The notes beneath the pieces are model-generated. The model ran no database searches. It saw only the letters and a list, made by a program, of their open reading frames with translations, and had not been told where the DNA came from. From the IMG/VR virus record IMGVR_UViG_3300031566_000194, positions 1 to 35,145 of that record: 35,145 nt of DNA; one strand, written 5' to 3'. This document shows, in pieces, positions 14,595 to 23,184 of this stretch. The stretch is from a virus. Position 1 is the stretch's first letter. Every line of letters starts with the position of its first letter. Made by a program: the position numbers and the translations under genes.

Positions 14595-15682
14595 TGCCGA
14601 GCACCTTCACTGACCCCGGCATCCGGTCCTTTGACTGGTACGTCGGGATGCTCGATGCGCTCCCCCCGACGCAGTACCCGGCCCTGATGCGGGCCATGTT
14701 CTTCAACGGGGAAACCCCGGTAGTGGGCGACTTCGTGAACTGGGATACCATCGGGCAGTTCACCGCCGAGGGCGCGGAGCCGAACGACCCGAACGCTTCT
14801 CCCCACCCCGTCGCGCCGGTTCTCAACCAGGCGAAGCAGGTGCAGTTGACGTACTTCTCCGAGGAGTATCCGCTGCCCGCGTCCCTGCTGAACCAGCGTC
14901 ATCCGGGGATGCAGCCGAGTGACCAGAACGTCGGAGCCCTCACCCGTGCGGTTGACGAGATAATCAGCCGCCACGCCCGCGACCTGCGGGACAGGGTGGT
15001 AACCCGGCTCCAGGCTGCCGGCTGGGGGCTTGCCGTGGACGGCACATACGCCTACAGCGGCAAGAACTACCAGATGGCCCTTGACTCCGGGCGAAACGCG
15101 AACCTGGACGTGACCTCGGGGACGGCCTGGGATTCGACCGGCGGGGGCTCGCCCTACGGGGACCTCCAGGCGATGCTCGATACCGTGGCGCAATACGGCG
15201 GGGTCCGGCCCGATGCGTTCATTTTCGGCGGGACCGCTTGGACCTACGCGATGGCAAACGAGGTGTTCCGTGAAGCTCTGACTCCGAGCCAGGGCGGGCC
15301 GAGCATCCTCTACACCGCCCAGGCCGGCGGGCAGATAACGCCCAACACGACCCAGGCGGGGTACACCCCGACGCTGCTAGGGCGGTTCATGGGGGTTGAC
15401 TGCTACATCTGCAACGAGTTGACCAGCGACGGCACGACTCCCTATCCCTACCTGGCCGCGACGAAGGTCCTGGCCGTGAACAAGGGCGCCTGGGGCGGCC
15501 CGACCTACTACGGGACCATTCAGAACTTCAAGGCCTTCGCCGGGAACCAGCTCCTCGTCCCGTGGTACGCCTACGACGTGGAGGACAAGTACGGCAAGGT
15601 CCGGGAACTGGTCTTGGAAACCCGGCGAATCTGGCTGCCGCGCAACGTGAACGCGTGCGGGGTGCTGGACACGGCCGGTTAA
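14594..15682 (+). CDS. Major capsid protein, lambda gpE-like
   Basis: 362 residues, ATG overlapping the upstream TAA by 1 nt. It has the lambda gpE (Phage_cap_E) pattern: an N-terminal TQYPALMRAMFF segment, a long helix (RAVDEIISRHARDLRDRVVTRL), then a D-S-G-R-N stretch leading to VTSGTAWDSTGGG, YGDLQAMLDTVAQYGGVRPD and FGGTAWTYAMANEVF. The C-terminal part has FKAFAGNQLLVPWYAYDVEDK. It forms the icosahedral HK97-fold shell. Its gene is followed by three tandem hairpins (15686-15756) without a gene, as expected for a highly expressed transcript end or processing site. Confidence 0.9.
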   Translation: MPSTFTDPGIRSFDWYVGMLDALPPTQYPALMRAMFFNGETPVVGDFVNWDTIGQFTAEGAEPNDPNASPHPVAPVLNQAKQVQLTYFSEEYPLPASLLNQRHPGMQPSDQNVGALTRAVDEIISRHARDLRDRVVTRLQAAGWGLAVDGTYAYSGKNYQMALDSGRNANLDVTSGTAWDSTGGGSPYGDLQAMLDTVAQYGGVRPDAFIFGGTAWTYAMANEVFREALTPSQGGPSILYTAQAGGQITPNTTQAGYTPTLLGRFMGVDCYICNELTSDGTTPYPYLAATKVLAVNKGAWGGPTYYGTIQNFKAFAGNQLLVPWYAYDVEDKYGKVRELVLETRRIWLPRNVNACGVLDTAG

Positions 15683-15685
15683 GCG

Positions 15686-15756
15686 ACCACCGAACTCCTC
15701 CCGGTGGTAAGACCCCAAGGGGGTCTGGGAAGCGGGGGGCGGGAGTTCACCGCCCC
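15686..15756 (+). terminator. Three tandem hairpins after the capsid gene
   Basis: ACCACCG 15686-15692 pairs with CGGTGGT 15702-15708. AGACCCC 15710-15716 pairs with GGGGTCT 15720-15726 (3-nt loop). GGGGCGG 15736-15742 pairs with CCGCCCC 15750-15756. No T-run follows, so this may be attenuation or mRNA 3'-end protection rather than a strict terminator. Confidence 0.5.
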
Positions 15757-15781
15757 GCCCCCCAACATGAAAGGACTTGAG

Positions 15782-15973
15782 ATGGCGAAGAGACCGTACC
15801 GTGTGCTGAGGGCAAACACCTTCGGGGGGTTACTCCAGCGCATCGGGACAATCATCATGGTTGAGGAGGAGCAGGCGGCGGACTGGGTGAAGGGCGGTAT
15901 CCTTGAGAAACTGCACTCCGGGGGCCGCGGTAAGAAGAACATCGACAAGACCGGACAGAAGAAGGCCGTGTGA
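15782..15973 (+). CDS. Small protein between capsid and connector genes
   Basis: 63 residues from ATG 15782 with AAAGGA 5-10 nt upstream; ATG 15767 lacks an SD. Basic ends and a beta-hairpin-like centre (FGGLLQRIGTIIMVEEEQA). A gene of this size is common at this site in myovirus head modules. No family named. Confidence 0.6.
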   Translation: MAKRPYRVLRANTFGGLLQRIGTIIMVEEEQAADWVKGGILEKLHSGGRGKKNIDKTGQKKAV

Positions 15974-16422
15974 GCGAGTTCATAGACGCAACGAACCTCG
16001 AAGCCGAACTCGGGGAATACAAGTACGACAAGCTGTTCTGCTGGTCGCAGGACGGGACTGTCGTTGCTGATTCGACCTTTGTGGAGCACATCATCGCCTC
16101 CGCGGAGGCGGAGATAAAGGCCGAGCTTTACCGGCTCTACAACTACACCCCCGACGGGACGAATATCCCCCCGGCCCTCTCGGAGTGGGCGCTGAACCTA
16201 GCCCTGGCGAATGCTTACCGGGCGAGGGGATACGAGGAGATAGGGGCGCCGTACCGGAGCCGGGCCGACGGGTTTATGAAGCTCGCACGGGAGGGAAACC
16301 TGGGGCCGGAATGGGAGGCGGCGGGGGTTGTGATTCTGGCGCCTCGGAGAATGCCGGTGCAAACGACGACCCGAGCGCGGATAATCGGCGGGGTCACAGA
16401 CTCGGAGTACGGGATTGGGTGA
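15970..16422 (+). CDS. Head-tail connector, Mu gp36 / DUF1320-like
   Basis: 150 residues from GTG 15970, overlapping the previous stop by 4 nt. The helical pattern EHIIASAEAEIKAELYRLYNYT followed by PPALSEWALNLALANAYRARG is typical of DUF1320 (Mu gp36) connector proteins, which form a ring under the portal. A late GPEWEAAGVVILAP and a proline-rich end complete the usual length. Position after the capsid gene and before the tail-completion gene agrees. Confidence 0.75.
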   Translation: MSEFIDATNLEAELGEYKYDKLFCWSQDGTVVADSTFVEHIIASAEAEIKAELYRLYNYTPDGTNIPPALSEWALNLALANAYRARGYEEIGAPYRSRADGFMKLAREGNLGPEWEAAGVVILAPRRMPVQTTTRARIIGGVTDSEYGIG

Positions 16423-17056
16423 GACGGTAACACTTAAGGAAGCAGCACGGCGCATCCGTAACCTGGCGAAGACTTACGGTACGGGGGCGGTATTTGACCC
16501 TGTGGCGAAAACCTTTGCCGAGGGTGCAGTCAGGCGGATTGTACGCGGGATAGGGCCGGACGGTACACCTCACCCGCTCCGCTCACCGTTGACTGCCTCC
16601 ATCTCGGGGGGGCCGAAACCCGGCCGGGACACGGGGAAGATGCAAAAAGGTATCCACGGCATCGCTCAGGGGGACGGAAAGAGCGTTCGTATTATCTGGG
16701 GCTCACCGGAGCCTTACGCCCTGACCTACGACCAGGGGGCGACCATTACTCCGATTCCGCCCCGGCGGATGCTGGCGGTTCCAATGACCCCGGAGGCGAA
16801 ACGATTTAAGAGTCCTTGGGACTACGCCCGCGCTCATCAGGTAAAACTTCACTGTTTCCCCTTCGGGCGGCGTGAAAGGCCGCGTAGTCTCGTTGAGTTC
16901 ACACTTCGGGGGGTTATCCCGGTTTACGCGCTGCTGACGAAGGCGGTTATTCCCAAGCGGCCGTTCCTCGCCCCGGACCAGAAGGACATCGGCTCGTTCT
17001 GGCGGTATGTCAAAGGCTTGACCCGTGAAACCCTGGAGGGCAAGCGTGGCGGTTGA
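16415..17056 (+). CDS. Virion morphogenesis / tail completion protein (Mu gpG-like)
   Basis: 213 residues from TTG 16415, overlapping the previous gene by 8 nt. A helical opening (LKEAARRIRNLAKTYG) precedes RDTGKMQKGIHG, the GATITPIPPRRMLAVP loop and a terminal IPKRPFLAPDQKD. The D-T-G-K-M and R-P-F-L elements are characteristic of the Phage_tail_S/gpG virion morphogenesis family, which joins the head connector to the tail tube. It is a little longer than usual because of an insertion near residues 130-170. Confidence 0.75.
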   Translation: MGETVTLKEAARRIRNLAKTYGTGAVFDPVAKTFAEGAVRRIVRGIGPDGTPHPLRSPLTASISGGPKPGRDTGKMQKGIHGIAQGDGKSVRIIWGSPEPYALTYDQGATITPIPPRRMLAVPMTPEAKRFKSPWDYARAHQVKLHCFPFGRRERPRSLVEFTLRGVIPVYALLTKAVIPKRPFLAPDQKDIGSFWRYVKGLTRETLEGKRGG

Positions 17057-17750
17057 GACGCTTGACCAGGCGATTATCCGACACCTCAAGCTCCGCTTGG
17101 GGCGGATGACGAATGACTACGGCTCGGGGAGCCGGGCGTGTCTGGCTTCGGAGGATATTCGCGTCGAGGACGTAGCGGGGCAGGCCGACCTTTTCCCTAC
17201 CTCGGGGCGGCCGGTGGCGATGCTGGTCCAGCGGGATACCCAGCAGACCGACATAGGCGCATATACCTCTCTAGGACAGCAGGTGGTAGTGGGCGGCGGG
17301 GAAAAGATATATCGACGGTACTTCGCCTCCGATGGTACGCTGGTCGAGGTCAAGGCCGTGGCGCGGATAACGCAGATTTACTCGGTGGAGTTCCAGGCGA
17401 CCCAGGATGACAAGGCCCTGGGGCGGTACGGAAGAGAGCTGATACGGTGTCTCGTTCAACCTCGAAGGTTCGCTTACCACGCGCTGGACTTGGAGACGGT
17501 CCTCGAGGGTACAGAGGAGATATTCGAGGTTGTGAGTGTGAGCGTGGGGAACGCCCAGCGGAGAGCCTTGGAGCGGTACAGGCCGACGGGAGAGCAGGAC
17601 CCGATGGGGCAGGCGCTTTACGTCGTAGAGCAGGTCGGGGCGATGTGGACGGCGGAAGTCGAGTTCAGGACTCATATCATCGGAGCATCGAGTCAGAAGG
17701 CGACGGCGGGAGCCGTCGTTACCGAGATGGAGGTTGAGAGTGGTACGTAA
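17046..17750 (+). CDS. Putative tail terminator / Mu gp37-position protein
   Basis: 234 residues from GTG 17046 with GGAGGG at 17035, 5-nt spacing. The product shows an alternating beta pattern (IYRRYFASDGTLVEVKAVARI, GAMWTAEVEFRTHIIG). No family is recognised with certainty. The place between the gpG-like gene and the sheath gene is where Mu and related phages encode gp37 (DUF1834) or the tail terminator, so this is assigned by context. Confidence 0.6.
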   Translation: MAVETLDQAIIRHLKLRLGRMTNDYGSGSRACLASEDIRVEDVAGQADLFPTSGRPVAMLVQRDTQQTDIGAYTSLGQQVVVGGGEKIYRRYFASDGTLVEVKAVARITQIYSVEFQATQDDKALGRYGRELIRCLVQPRRFAYHALDLETVLEGTEEIFEVVSVSVGNAQRRALERYRPTGEQDPMGQALYVVEQVGAMWTAEVEFRTHIIGASSQKATAGAVVTEMEVESGT

Positions 17751-17952
17751 AAAGCTGACGTTCCACGAGTGGGCGCGGAAGTTCGGCGATACCTGGTGGC
17801 GCGGAGCGATGAAGGCCGCCGGGTACTCGAATGAGAGCCGGGTCCCCGAGGAAGCTTACAAGGACGCGACGGGGAGGGGCAAGCCCGCCCCCCTGCCGAA
17901 ACCGGAAGAGAAGAGGGAGGTAAAGAATGCCGATAACGGTCAGCGTGCATGA
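17740..17952 (+). CDS. Small basic protein before the sheath gene
   Basis: 70 residues from GTG 17740; GGAGG at 17729-17733 is 6 nt upstream, which favours it over TTG 17734. It opens with a tryptophan-rich segment (FHEWARKFGDTWWRGAMKAAG) and ends in a Lys/Pro/Glu tail. It overlaps the sheath start by 26 nt, placing the sheath SD (GGGAGG) inside it. Function unknown. A small DNA- or protein-binding accessory is possible. Confidence 0.6.
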   Translation: MVRKKLTFHEWARKFGDTWWRGAMKAAGYSNESRVPEEAYKDATGRGKPAPLPKPEEKREVKNADNGQRA

Positions 17953-19459
17953 CCGGGGCCGGCGAAGCCTCGGAGGGAGTACCCGGTTCGGCATGGCCGG
18001 GGTGTGCTCCGGGGTGGACGACGGCTCTGTGGTCGAACTGCTCAAGACGAACTTCGAGACGACGCTTGAGCGGGGACCTGGGCTTGTCCAGGCGAGGGAC
18101 TTTTTCAACCACGGCGGCGAGCGGCTGGTGTTCTGCGGAGTGGACCAGACGGGCGCCGCGGACGGGACGATGGGGACCTGCACCCTCGTCGACGGCTCGG
18201 GGCTGGCCACGGTCGTTGAGGACGCGACGGACGTTCCTCTGTTCACCCGTAGCCCGGCTCTGAAAATATCCAGGGTGCTCAACGAGACGGGGCGCCCAGG
18301 GTCGACCCTGGCCAAGTTCGCAGTGGACGGCTCGACCTACTCCGAGGCCGAGTTCCTGCTGGCCGTCACGGAAGGGGACGGGGACGCGACAAGCCCCTAC
18401 AAAACGCGGGTCTACATCGAGGACCTGCAGCCCGGGGGGATTCCCTTCGTGGGGACCACCGGCAAGGGTCCATTCTGGGAGTTCACCGAGGACGCGACGA
18501 CACCGGCCAACTCGTTCCTCGTGGACGACATCTGGCAGGGGGACACCGCAGCTTACACCCCGACCCAAGCCCTGATACTCACCGCCGCCGAGTCCCTGGT
18601 GGACTGGAGGGATGCTTACGGCCTCCAGGTCAGCGAGAGGCAGGGGGCTCTCATCGGGGTATGCCCCGAACTCGACGCGACGAGTTGGGATGACCTGAAC
18701 GGCATCGGCCAGGACGCCTACGACAACACCTCAAATCAGTCCTTCGTGGCGTTCCTGGGGGTAGCGAACCAGGCCGACCAGACTGCGGTACAGGATGACG
18801 TGGACCGGGTGACGACCGAGGTTGCCGCCTACCGCGCCGCCCTGGGAACCGACAAGCCCTGGACGGAGATTCTGTGGACCTGGAGCAAGGCCGACGACGG
18901 GTACGGCAACATCACCCCCCGGCCGGCGGTGGGGTACATCCTCGGAACCCTCGCGGCCGACGGGATTCACGTCGAGCGGTCCTTCGCTTGGCGGGCCGCA
19001 AACCGGGCCGTGAAAAACGGTATCGCCGTCGAGCCTTCGGGGTTGACGGTGGACCAGCTCGAACAGCTCTCCTCGAACCGTGTCCCGGCGATGGTCCTTG
19101 AGCCGGGCCTGGGGCTCTACGCATACTGCGATTACCTCCCCGCCCAGCCCGACTCGAAGCTGCTGAACCTCCGGTATCTGCGGAGCGTCAACTACGCCGC
19201 GACGGTGTGCATCCTGCGGAGTCGGACGTGGGTATTCGCGCCGGGGACGGACGGGAAAGCGAAGGCCGACCAGGAGAATTACGTCAACGACGAACTCCGG
19301 CGCCTGGTCGAAGCGGGCGTGTACCAGGAGGCGTCTTTCACCCTCGGGGATGCTCTCGACCCTGAGGCCGAGCGGCTGACCTTCGCTGGCACCATCACGG
19401 TCAAGCCCGTGGGGTCCAGGGAAGCATACGCCTATGACCTTTACCTCGAACTGAGCTAG
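17927..19459 (+). CDS. Tail sheath protein
   Basis: 510 residues, ATG with GGGAGG about 7 nt upstream. The length and layout fit contractile sheaths: an early variable beta domain, the middle QALILTAAESLVDWRDAYG, and a conserved C-terminal domain with FAWRAANRAVKNGIAVEPSG, LLNLRYLRSVNYAATVCIL, RTWVFAPGTDG and ENYVNDELRRLVEAGVYQ. The last part carries the handshake strands (TFAGTITVKPVGSREAYAYD). Sheath subunits stack around the tube and contract on infection. It is followed by the tube gene after 13 nt. Confidence 0.9.
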   Translation: MPITVSVHDRGRRSLGGSTRFGMAGVCSGVDDGSVVELLKTNFETTLERGPGLVQARDFFNHGGERLVFCGVDQTGAADGTMGTCTLVDGSGLATVVEDATDVPLFTRSPALKISRVLNETGRPGSTLAKFAVDGSTYSEAEFLLAVTEGDGDATSPYKTRVYIEDLQPGGIPFVGTTGKGPFWEFTEDATTPANSFLVDDIWQGDTAAYTPTQALILTAAESLVDWRDAYGLQVSERQGALIGVCPELDATSWDDLNGIGQDAYDNTSNQSFVAFLGVANQADQTAVQDDVDRVTTEVAAYRAALGTDKPWTEILWTWSKADDGYGNITPRPAVGYILGTLAADGIHVERSFAWRAANRAVKNGIAVEPSGLTVDQLEQLSSNRVPAMVLEPGLGLYAYCDYLPAQPDSKLLNLRYLRSVNYAATVCILRSRTWVFAPGTDGKAKADQENYVNDELRRLVEAGVYQEASFTLGDALDPEAERLTFAGTITVKPVGSREAYAYDLYLELS

Positions 19460-19472
19460 GAAGGAGGGAGAC

Positions 19473-19973
19473 GTGGTAGATTACCTCGGACAAGGGCAGG
19501 TTTCCGCGAACGAGGGGCGTTGGACCCTCCTACTCGGGGGCACCATCCACGAGCTGACCACCGTTGACATCTCGGACGGCCCGCAGGGGGAAACCCTCGG
19601 GGAAGTCGTGAGACGGCGCGGGAAGGCCATCGGATACCAGCGGACCAACGAAAGCTCCGCCTCGGGCGGGGGCGGCACCTTCACCATGCAGCTTGAGAAG
19701 TGGGAGTACGACGCCATCTTCGGCGTTATCGTCATGGCCGGGAAGAGCCTTTACTCGTTCCCGTTCGGCCTGACCCACTACCTACCAGTGAAGGAACTCG
19801 ACGACGACACCGGCGAGGAAACCCTGGACTACGGCGCGGAGCGGATGATTAACTACCTCGACTGCCGTGTCCTGAGCGACCCGCAGCCGGCAAACGCCGC
19901 CGACGGGACCATGACCGTCAGCCTGCCGTGCGGATACCTTCGGATGGGCGAAGTGGTCAAGGATTACTCCTGA
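19473..19973 (+). CDS. Tail tube protein
   Basis: 166 residues from GTG 19473, with AAGGAGGGAG just upstream, one of the strongest ribosome sites in the window. Beta-rich throughout (WTLLLGGTIHELTTVDISDG, GGGTFTMQLEKWEYDAIFG), of the size usual for contractile-tail tubes. Direct adjacency to the sheath gene is the classic sheath-tube pair. It forms hexameric rings around the tape measure. Confidence 0.85.
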   Translation: MVDYLGQGQVSANEGRWTLLLGGTIHELTTVDISDGPQGETLGEVVRRRGKAIGYQRTNESSASGGGGTFTMQLEKWEYDAIFGVIVMAGKSLYSFPFGLTHYLPVKELDDDTGEETLDYGAERMINYLDCRVLSDPQPANAADGTMTVSLPCGYLRMGEVVKDYS

Positions 19974-19983
19974 GAGGTCCACA

Positions 19984-20012
19984 TTGCCCGAAAACGACCG
20001 TAAAACGCGGTC
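19984..20012 (+). repeat. Repeated intergenic hairpin element, copy 2
   Basis: TTGCCCGAAAAC (19984-19995), then GACCG (19996-20000), loop TAAAACG, CGGTC (20008-20012). It shares 18 of 19 bases with the element at 3630. The TTG opens a 13-codon frame (M-P-E-N-D-R-K-T-R-S-K-S-R). A second hairpin follows at 20026-20064. Confidence 0.6.
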
Positions 20013-20025
20013 AAAATCGAGATAA

Positions 20026-20064
20026 CTTTTCAGGGGAGGGTTAGGATACCCCTCACGAGAAAAG
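20026..20064 (+). repeat. Composite stem-loop in the tube-chaperone gap
   Basis: CTTTTC 20026-20031 pairs with GAAAAG 20059-20064, and AGGGG 20032-20036 pairs with CCCCT 20049-20053; the two sections are separated by a short bulge on one side. It lies about 10 nt before the chaperone SD (AGGAGG). Confidence 0.45.
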
Positions 20065-20085
20065 GCCCGGAAAACAGGAGGAATC

Positions 20086-20634
20086 GTGGAGGAGAAGAAG
20101 GAAGTCAAGGTACTCGACGTTGAGGGGCGCCGGCTGACGTTCCGGCGCCCTTCCGTTCAGCAGCGGGACCGGATGGCGAAGGACCTGTGCGATGCCTCGG
20201 ATGCGAGGCGCCCGGCGATTTACAAGAGCGTCCTGACTGCCCTGGTAGAGGAAAAGGCCAAGCTCGCCGAGGTCCTGGACCTCAAGAACGGGAAGGCGCT
20301 CGCCGCCGGCATGATAAACGAGCTGACCGGGTGGTTTGGCGAGCCCGAGATAGGGCCGGACTACGAAAAGCCCTACGCCGTCCTGGTCCGTGGAAAGAGC
20401 CTCGGGTTCCGGCCCCCGACCGATGAAGAGGCGTTGAAGGCCGCCCAGGAGTTCCAGGTCGGGTCGAAGCTCAAAGCGTCGAAGGAGATATGCCTGGTGT
20501 GCGCCTTGAACCCCGGCGAGGTCGAGAAGCTGGTCCAGGAAGCCGGGCCGTTGACGTACTTGACAATCGCCGTCGGGTTGCTCCTCGACCGGGAGCCCGA
20601 GGTGCTGAACATTAAGGTCGTCACGCCGGACTGA
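20086..20634 (+). CDS. Tail assembly chaperone, zero-frame product
   Basis: 182 residues from GTG 20086, with AGGAGG at 20076 and 4-nt spacing. Lies between tube and tape measure, the position of the tail assembly chaperone in long-tailed phages. Sequence features include FRRPSVQQRDRMAKDL, then KASKEICLVCALNPGEVEKL and a hydrophobic end (YLTIAVGLLLDREPEVLN). These chaperones coat the tape measure during tail assembly and are commonly extended by a programmed ribosomal frameshift. Here a -1 frame with clear coding character opens right at the stop (see the next entry). Confidence 0.78.
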   Translation: MEEKKEVKVLDVEGRRLTFRRPSVQQRDRMAKDLCDASDARRPAIYKSVLTALVEEKAKLAEVLDLKNGKALAAGMINELTGWFGEPEIGPDYEKPYAVLVRGKSLGFRPPTDEEALKAAQEFQVGSKLKASKEICLVCALNPGEVEKLVQEAGPLTYLTIAVGLLLDREPEVLNIKVVTPD

Positions 20635-21041
20635 CCGGGCTCGTTCGGGCTGTCACCGAGATAGGGCTGTCCGGCGCGGGCGAGCAGGTCAAGGCGGTCC
20701 TCGAAGAGCTTGACGCGCACGGGGATTACGGGCAACGGGTAGCGTACTTCCGGGAGGTCCACAAGGCGATATACGGGACTGAGCCGGAAGGGGTCGAAGG
20801 GATAGCGCGGGCCATAGGGATGTACGCCGGATTCTTCGCCGAGATGAGCAAGGTCGTGATGAACGGGGTTACGGCCGGAATCGCAAAGGCTTTAGGTGGA
20901 CGACCTTCGCGCAAAGTTCGAGCTGGAGTTCCGGGCCGACGGGTCGCTGATAATCAAAACCGGCGACCAGGTGGCGACAATCGGAACGAAGGCGGACAAG
21001 GCCAAGAGCAAGGTCGACCTTCTCACGGCCCGCTTGGATAA
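20631..21041 (+). CDS. -1-frame extension of the tail assembly chaperone
   Basis: The -1 frame is open from 20616 (after a TAA at 20613-20615) through 21041. Its first 63 codons (20631-20819) contain no ATG, GTG or TTG yet read as protein: GLVRAVTEIGLSGAGEQV, VLEELDAHGDYGQRVAYF, EGIARAIGMYAGFFAEM. It can therefore be made only by shifting within 20616-20634 or by starting at the CTG of the CTGA overlap at 20631. I see no X-XXY-YYZ slippery heptamer in that stretch (AAG GTC GTC ACG CCG GAC TGA). The last about 48 codons overlap the tape measure and are low-complexity. Confidence 0.6.
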   Translation: MTGLVRAVTEIGLSGAGEQVKAVLEELDAHGDYGQRVAYFREVHKAIYGTEPEGVEGIARAIGMYAGFFAEMSKVVMNGVTAGIAKALGGRPSRKVRAGVPGRRVADNQNRRPGGDNRNEGGQGQEQGRPSHGPLG

Positions 21042-23184
21042 ACTCGGCAAGGGGCTGAACAGGGCAGCAGGGATGACGGGGCGGTTGACCCTTGGGTTTA
21101 CCGCCCTTCTCGCTGGCCTGGCGATGGTGCTCAAGAAGGTCGTCGACGCGGCGATGGAGGTTGAGTCGGTCCACACCCGGTTGCTCACCGTGTACCGGGG
21201 CAATCAACAGATGGCCGATGACATGCTGGAGTGGGCGAAGGAGTTTGCCGCCACGACTCCTTACCAGCTCCAGCAGGTGTCGAGCGCGACGGCGACGCTT
21301 GAGATGCTGGGCCTCTCGGCGAAACGGTGGCTCCCCCTGGTAGGTGACCTGGCCGCGGCGATGGGGAAGGACATCGAGGAGACGGCGATGGGGGTCGGGC
21401 GGGCCGTCGCCTCGGGCGGGGCGAGCCTGTCTATCCTGTCCCGTTCCTACGCTATCACCGCCCAGCAGTTGAAGGAGGCCGGATGGAGCGGGGTTCGGTC
21501 GGTTGACGCCGTGGGGGACGCCCTGGAGAGGTTGCTGAAAAGCGGGCGTACCGCTGGCGGCATGGAGAGGCTGTCGCACACCTTCGAGGGCATGGTGTCG
21601 AACCTCAAGGACCAGGTATTCATGCTGCTGTCCGAGGTCGGCCAGCCGCTCCTTGAAATTCTCCGGGATGACATCGGGGCGCTCCTGGCCCGGATAAACG
21701 AGATGAAGCGCACCGGGGAATGGGATAAGTGGATTAAAAAAATATCAGGCTTCTTGGAGCGGTTCCTGGATTCTGCAAAGACGGTCGGGGCGTGGCTCGG
21801 GAAGCTCCTCGTCCAGGTGGTCGAGTTTATAGACAAGAACCCGCAACTGGCGGAGTTCGCGGTAAAACTGGCGACCATCGGACCGATTGCCGGCGGGGTG
21901 ACGACGGCGGTACTCCGGCTGGCCGGGGCCGCGGTTACGTTGACGAGCAACCTAATTAAAGCGACGAAGGCCGGGGGCGCCCTCTCGAAGCTCGGGGGAT
22001 ACCTAAGCGGTGGAAAGGTCGGTGGGGCCGGGGCCGGCTGGCTCGGGGCTGGGGCCGCCGCGGTAGGAATAATCGCAGTCATCGGGACCATCGCAAAAAT
22101 CGCCAGTATGATTACGTCCTGGGCCGAGGCCGACGCGAGGCGGGCGGAGACAGCGAAGGCCCTGGCCTCGATGGAGCAGACGTATAACCAGATTCAGCAA
22201 GACCGGCTCACCCATGAGCTTGAGATGCTGCGGGTGAAGGAGAGCATCTTCGGTCGGGAGAGCGCGTCGTTGATTGCCCTCTCGGGGCAAAAGAAAATCC
22301 TAGAGGGTGTCAACCGCGAGGAACAGGCCCGGCTTGAACTCCTGCAGAAGCAAGCCGAGGCGGGATTGCAGGGAATGGAAGGGGCGCGGCTGGAAATCAG
22401 CCGGCTCGCCGGCGAGATGCAGGGGGCCGTTGGGTTCGGCGAGTTCGGGCCGATAGGTTCCCTGGTCGCCCAGGACCTTGCGCGTCGGGCTGAGGTTCTG
22501 GCGACCCAGGGGGACCTCGAAGGGCTCCTTGACCTCGGGAAGCGCGTGTCGGCCGAGTTCGGCGGTGAATCCTGGGCTCCGACCCTGATAGGCTACCTCC
22601 AGCAGATGACTCAGGCCGCCGAGGGATATTCCAACGAGATGCTCAAGGCTGGGCGCACAGGATTTGATATTGCGCGGCTCGCTGACCAGCAGAAGTCCGC
22701 GATGGACGCCATCTCGAAGATTCAGCAGGCCCTCACCAACGCGACCGGGACCGAAAAGCGGGACCTCAAGGCCCTACTTGAAACGCGGCTCGCGGACCTT
22801 CGGGCGAGGAGCGGGGCGCTGCAGATTCAGGCTCAACTCCTCGAAGCGCAGCTCGCCGAGATGAAAGCCCTCTACATCAGCAAGTACATGCGAGAAGGGC
22901 TGGCGATGGGGGAGGGGGCGCTGGAAGCCCTGTACGGTCAAATCTCCGACATCGAGGGGTTCTTGAAAAACGCCGTCCCGGACCTCTCCTTCGACACGAC
23001 CAACGAGGTCACAAACGAAACGGCGAAGTCCGGCGGGGATAGCCGACCGGCGATACAAATACGAAACGATTACCGCTACATCACCGTCCAACGGGCGGTC
23101 CTGGACGTGAAACGGGGGACCGAGGATGAGGTTGTAGAGCTATTCTCCGAGCTGGCCAGTTCGGGAGGTAGAAGTGCTGGGTGA
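20896..23184 (+). CDS. Tape measure protein
   Basis: 762 residues from GTG 20896, inside the chaperone extension. The N-terminal FELEFRADGSLIIKTGDQ then long helices (SKVDLLTARLDKLGKGLNR) are typical. The PhageMin-tail-like block follows: YQLQQVSSATATLEMLGL, TAMGVGRAVASGGASLSIL, RLSHTFEGMVSNLKDQVF. Hydrophobic segments occur near residues 64-80, 327-350 and 376-405 (GAAAVGIIAVIGTIAKIA), which may insert in the host membrane during DNA entry. The rest is coiled coil (EQARLELLQKQAEAG, KALLETRLADLRARSG). It sets the tail length; 762 residues would predict a tail of about 110 nm by the usual 0.15 nm per residue rule. Confidence 0.92.
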   Translation: MDDLRAKFELEFRADGSLIIKTGDQVATIGTKADKAKSKVDLLTARLDKLGKGLNRAAGMTGRLTLGFTALLAGLAMVLKKVVDAAMEVESVHTRLLTVYRGNQQMADDMLEWAKEFAATTPYQLQQVSSATATLEMLGLSAKRWLPLVGDLAAAMGKDIEETAMGVGRAVASGGASLSILSRSYAITAQQLKEAGWSGVRSVDAVGDALERLLKSGRTAGGMERLSHTFEGMVSNLKDQVFMLLSEVGQPLLEILRDDIGALLARINEMKRTGEWDKWIKKISGFLERFLDSAKTVGAWLGKLLVQVVEFIDKNPQLAEFAVKLATIGPIAGGVTTAVLRLAGAAVTLTSNLIKATKAGGALSKLGGYLSGGKVGGAGAGWLGAGAAAVGIIAVIGTIAKIASMITSWAEADARRAETAKALASMEQTYNQIQQDRLTHELEMLRVKESIFGRESASLIALSGQKKILEGVNREEQARLELLQKQAEAGLQGMEGARLEISRLAGEMQGAVGFGEFGPIGSLVAQDLARRAEVLATQGDLEGLLDLGKRVSAEFGGESWAPTLIGYLQQMTQAAEGYSNEMLKAGRTGFDIARLADQQKSAMDAISKIQQALTNATGTEKRDLKALLETRLADLRARSGALQIQAQLLEAQLAEMKALYISKYMREGLAMGEGALEALYGQISDIEGFLKNAVPDLSFDTTNEVTNETAKSGGDSRPAIQIRNDYRYITVQRAVLDVKRGTEDEVVELFSELASSGGRSAG

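Noticed and set aside
20820-21041. Independent gene starting at ATG 20820
   Set aside because: The same frame has clear protein character for 63 codons before this ATG, so it is the tail part of the chaperone -1-frame extension and not a separate gene.
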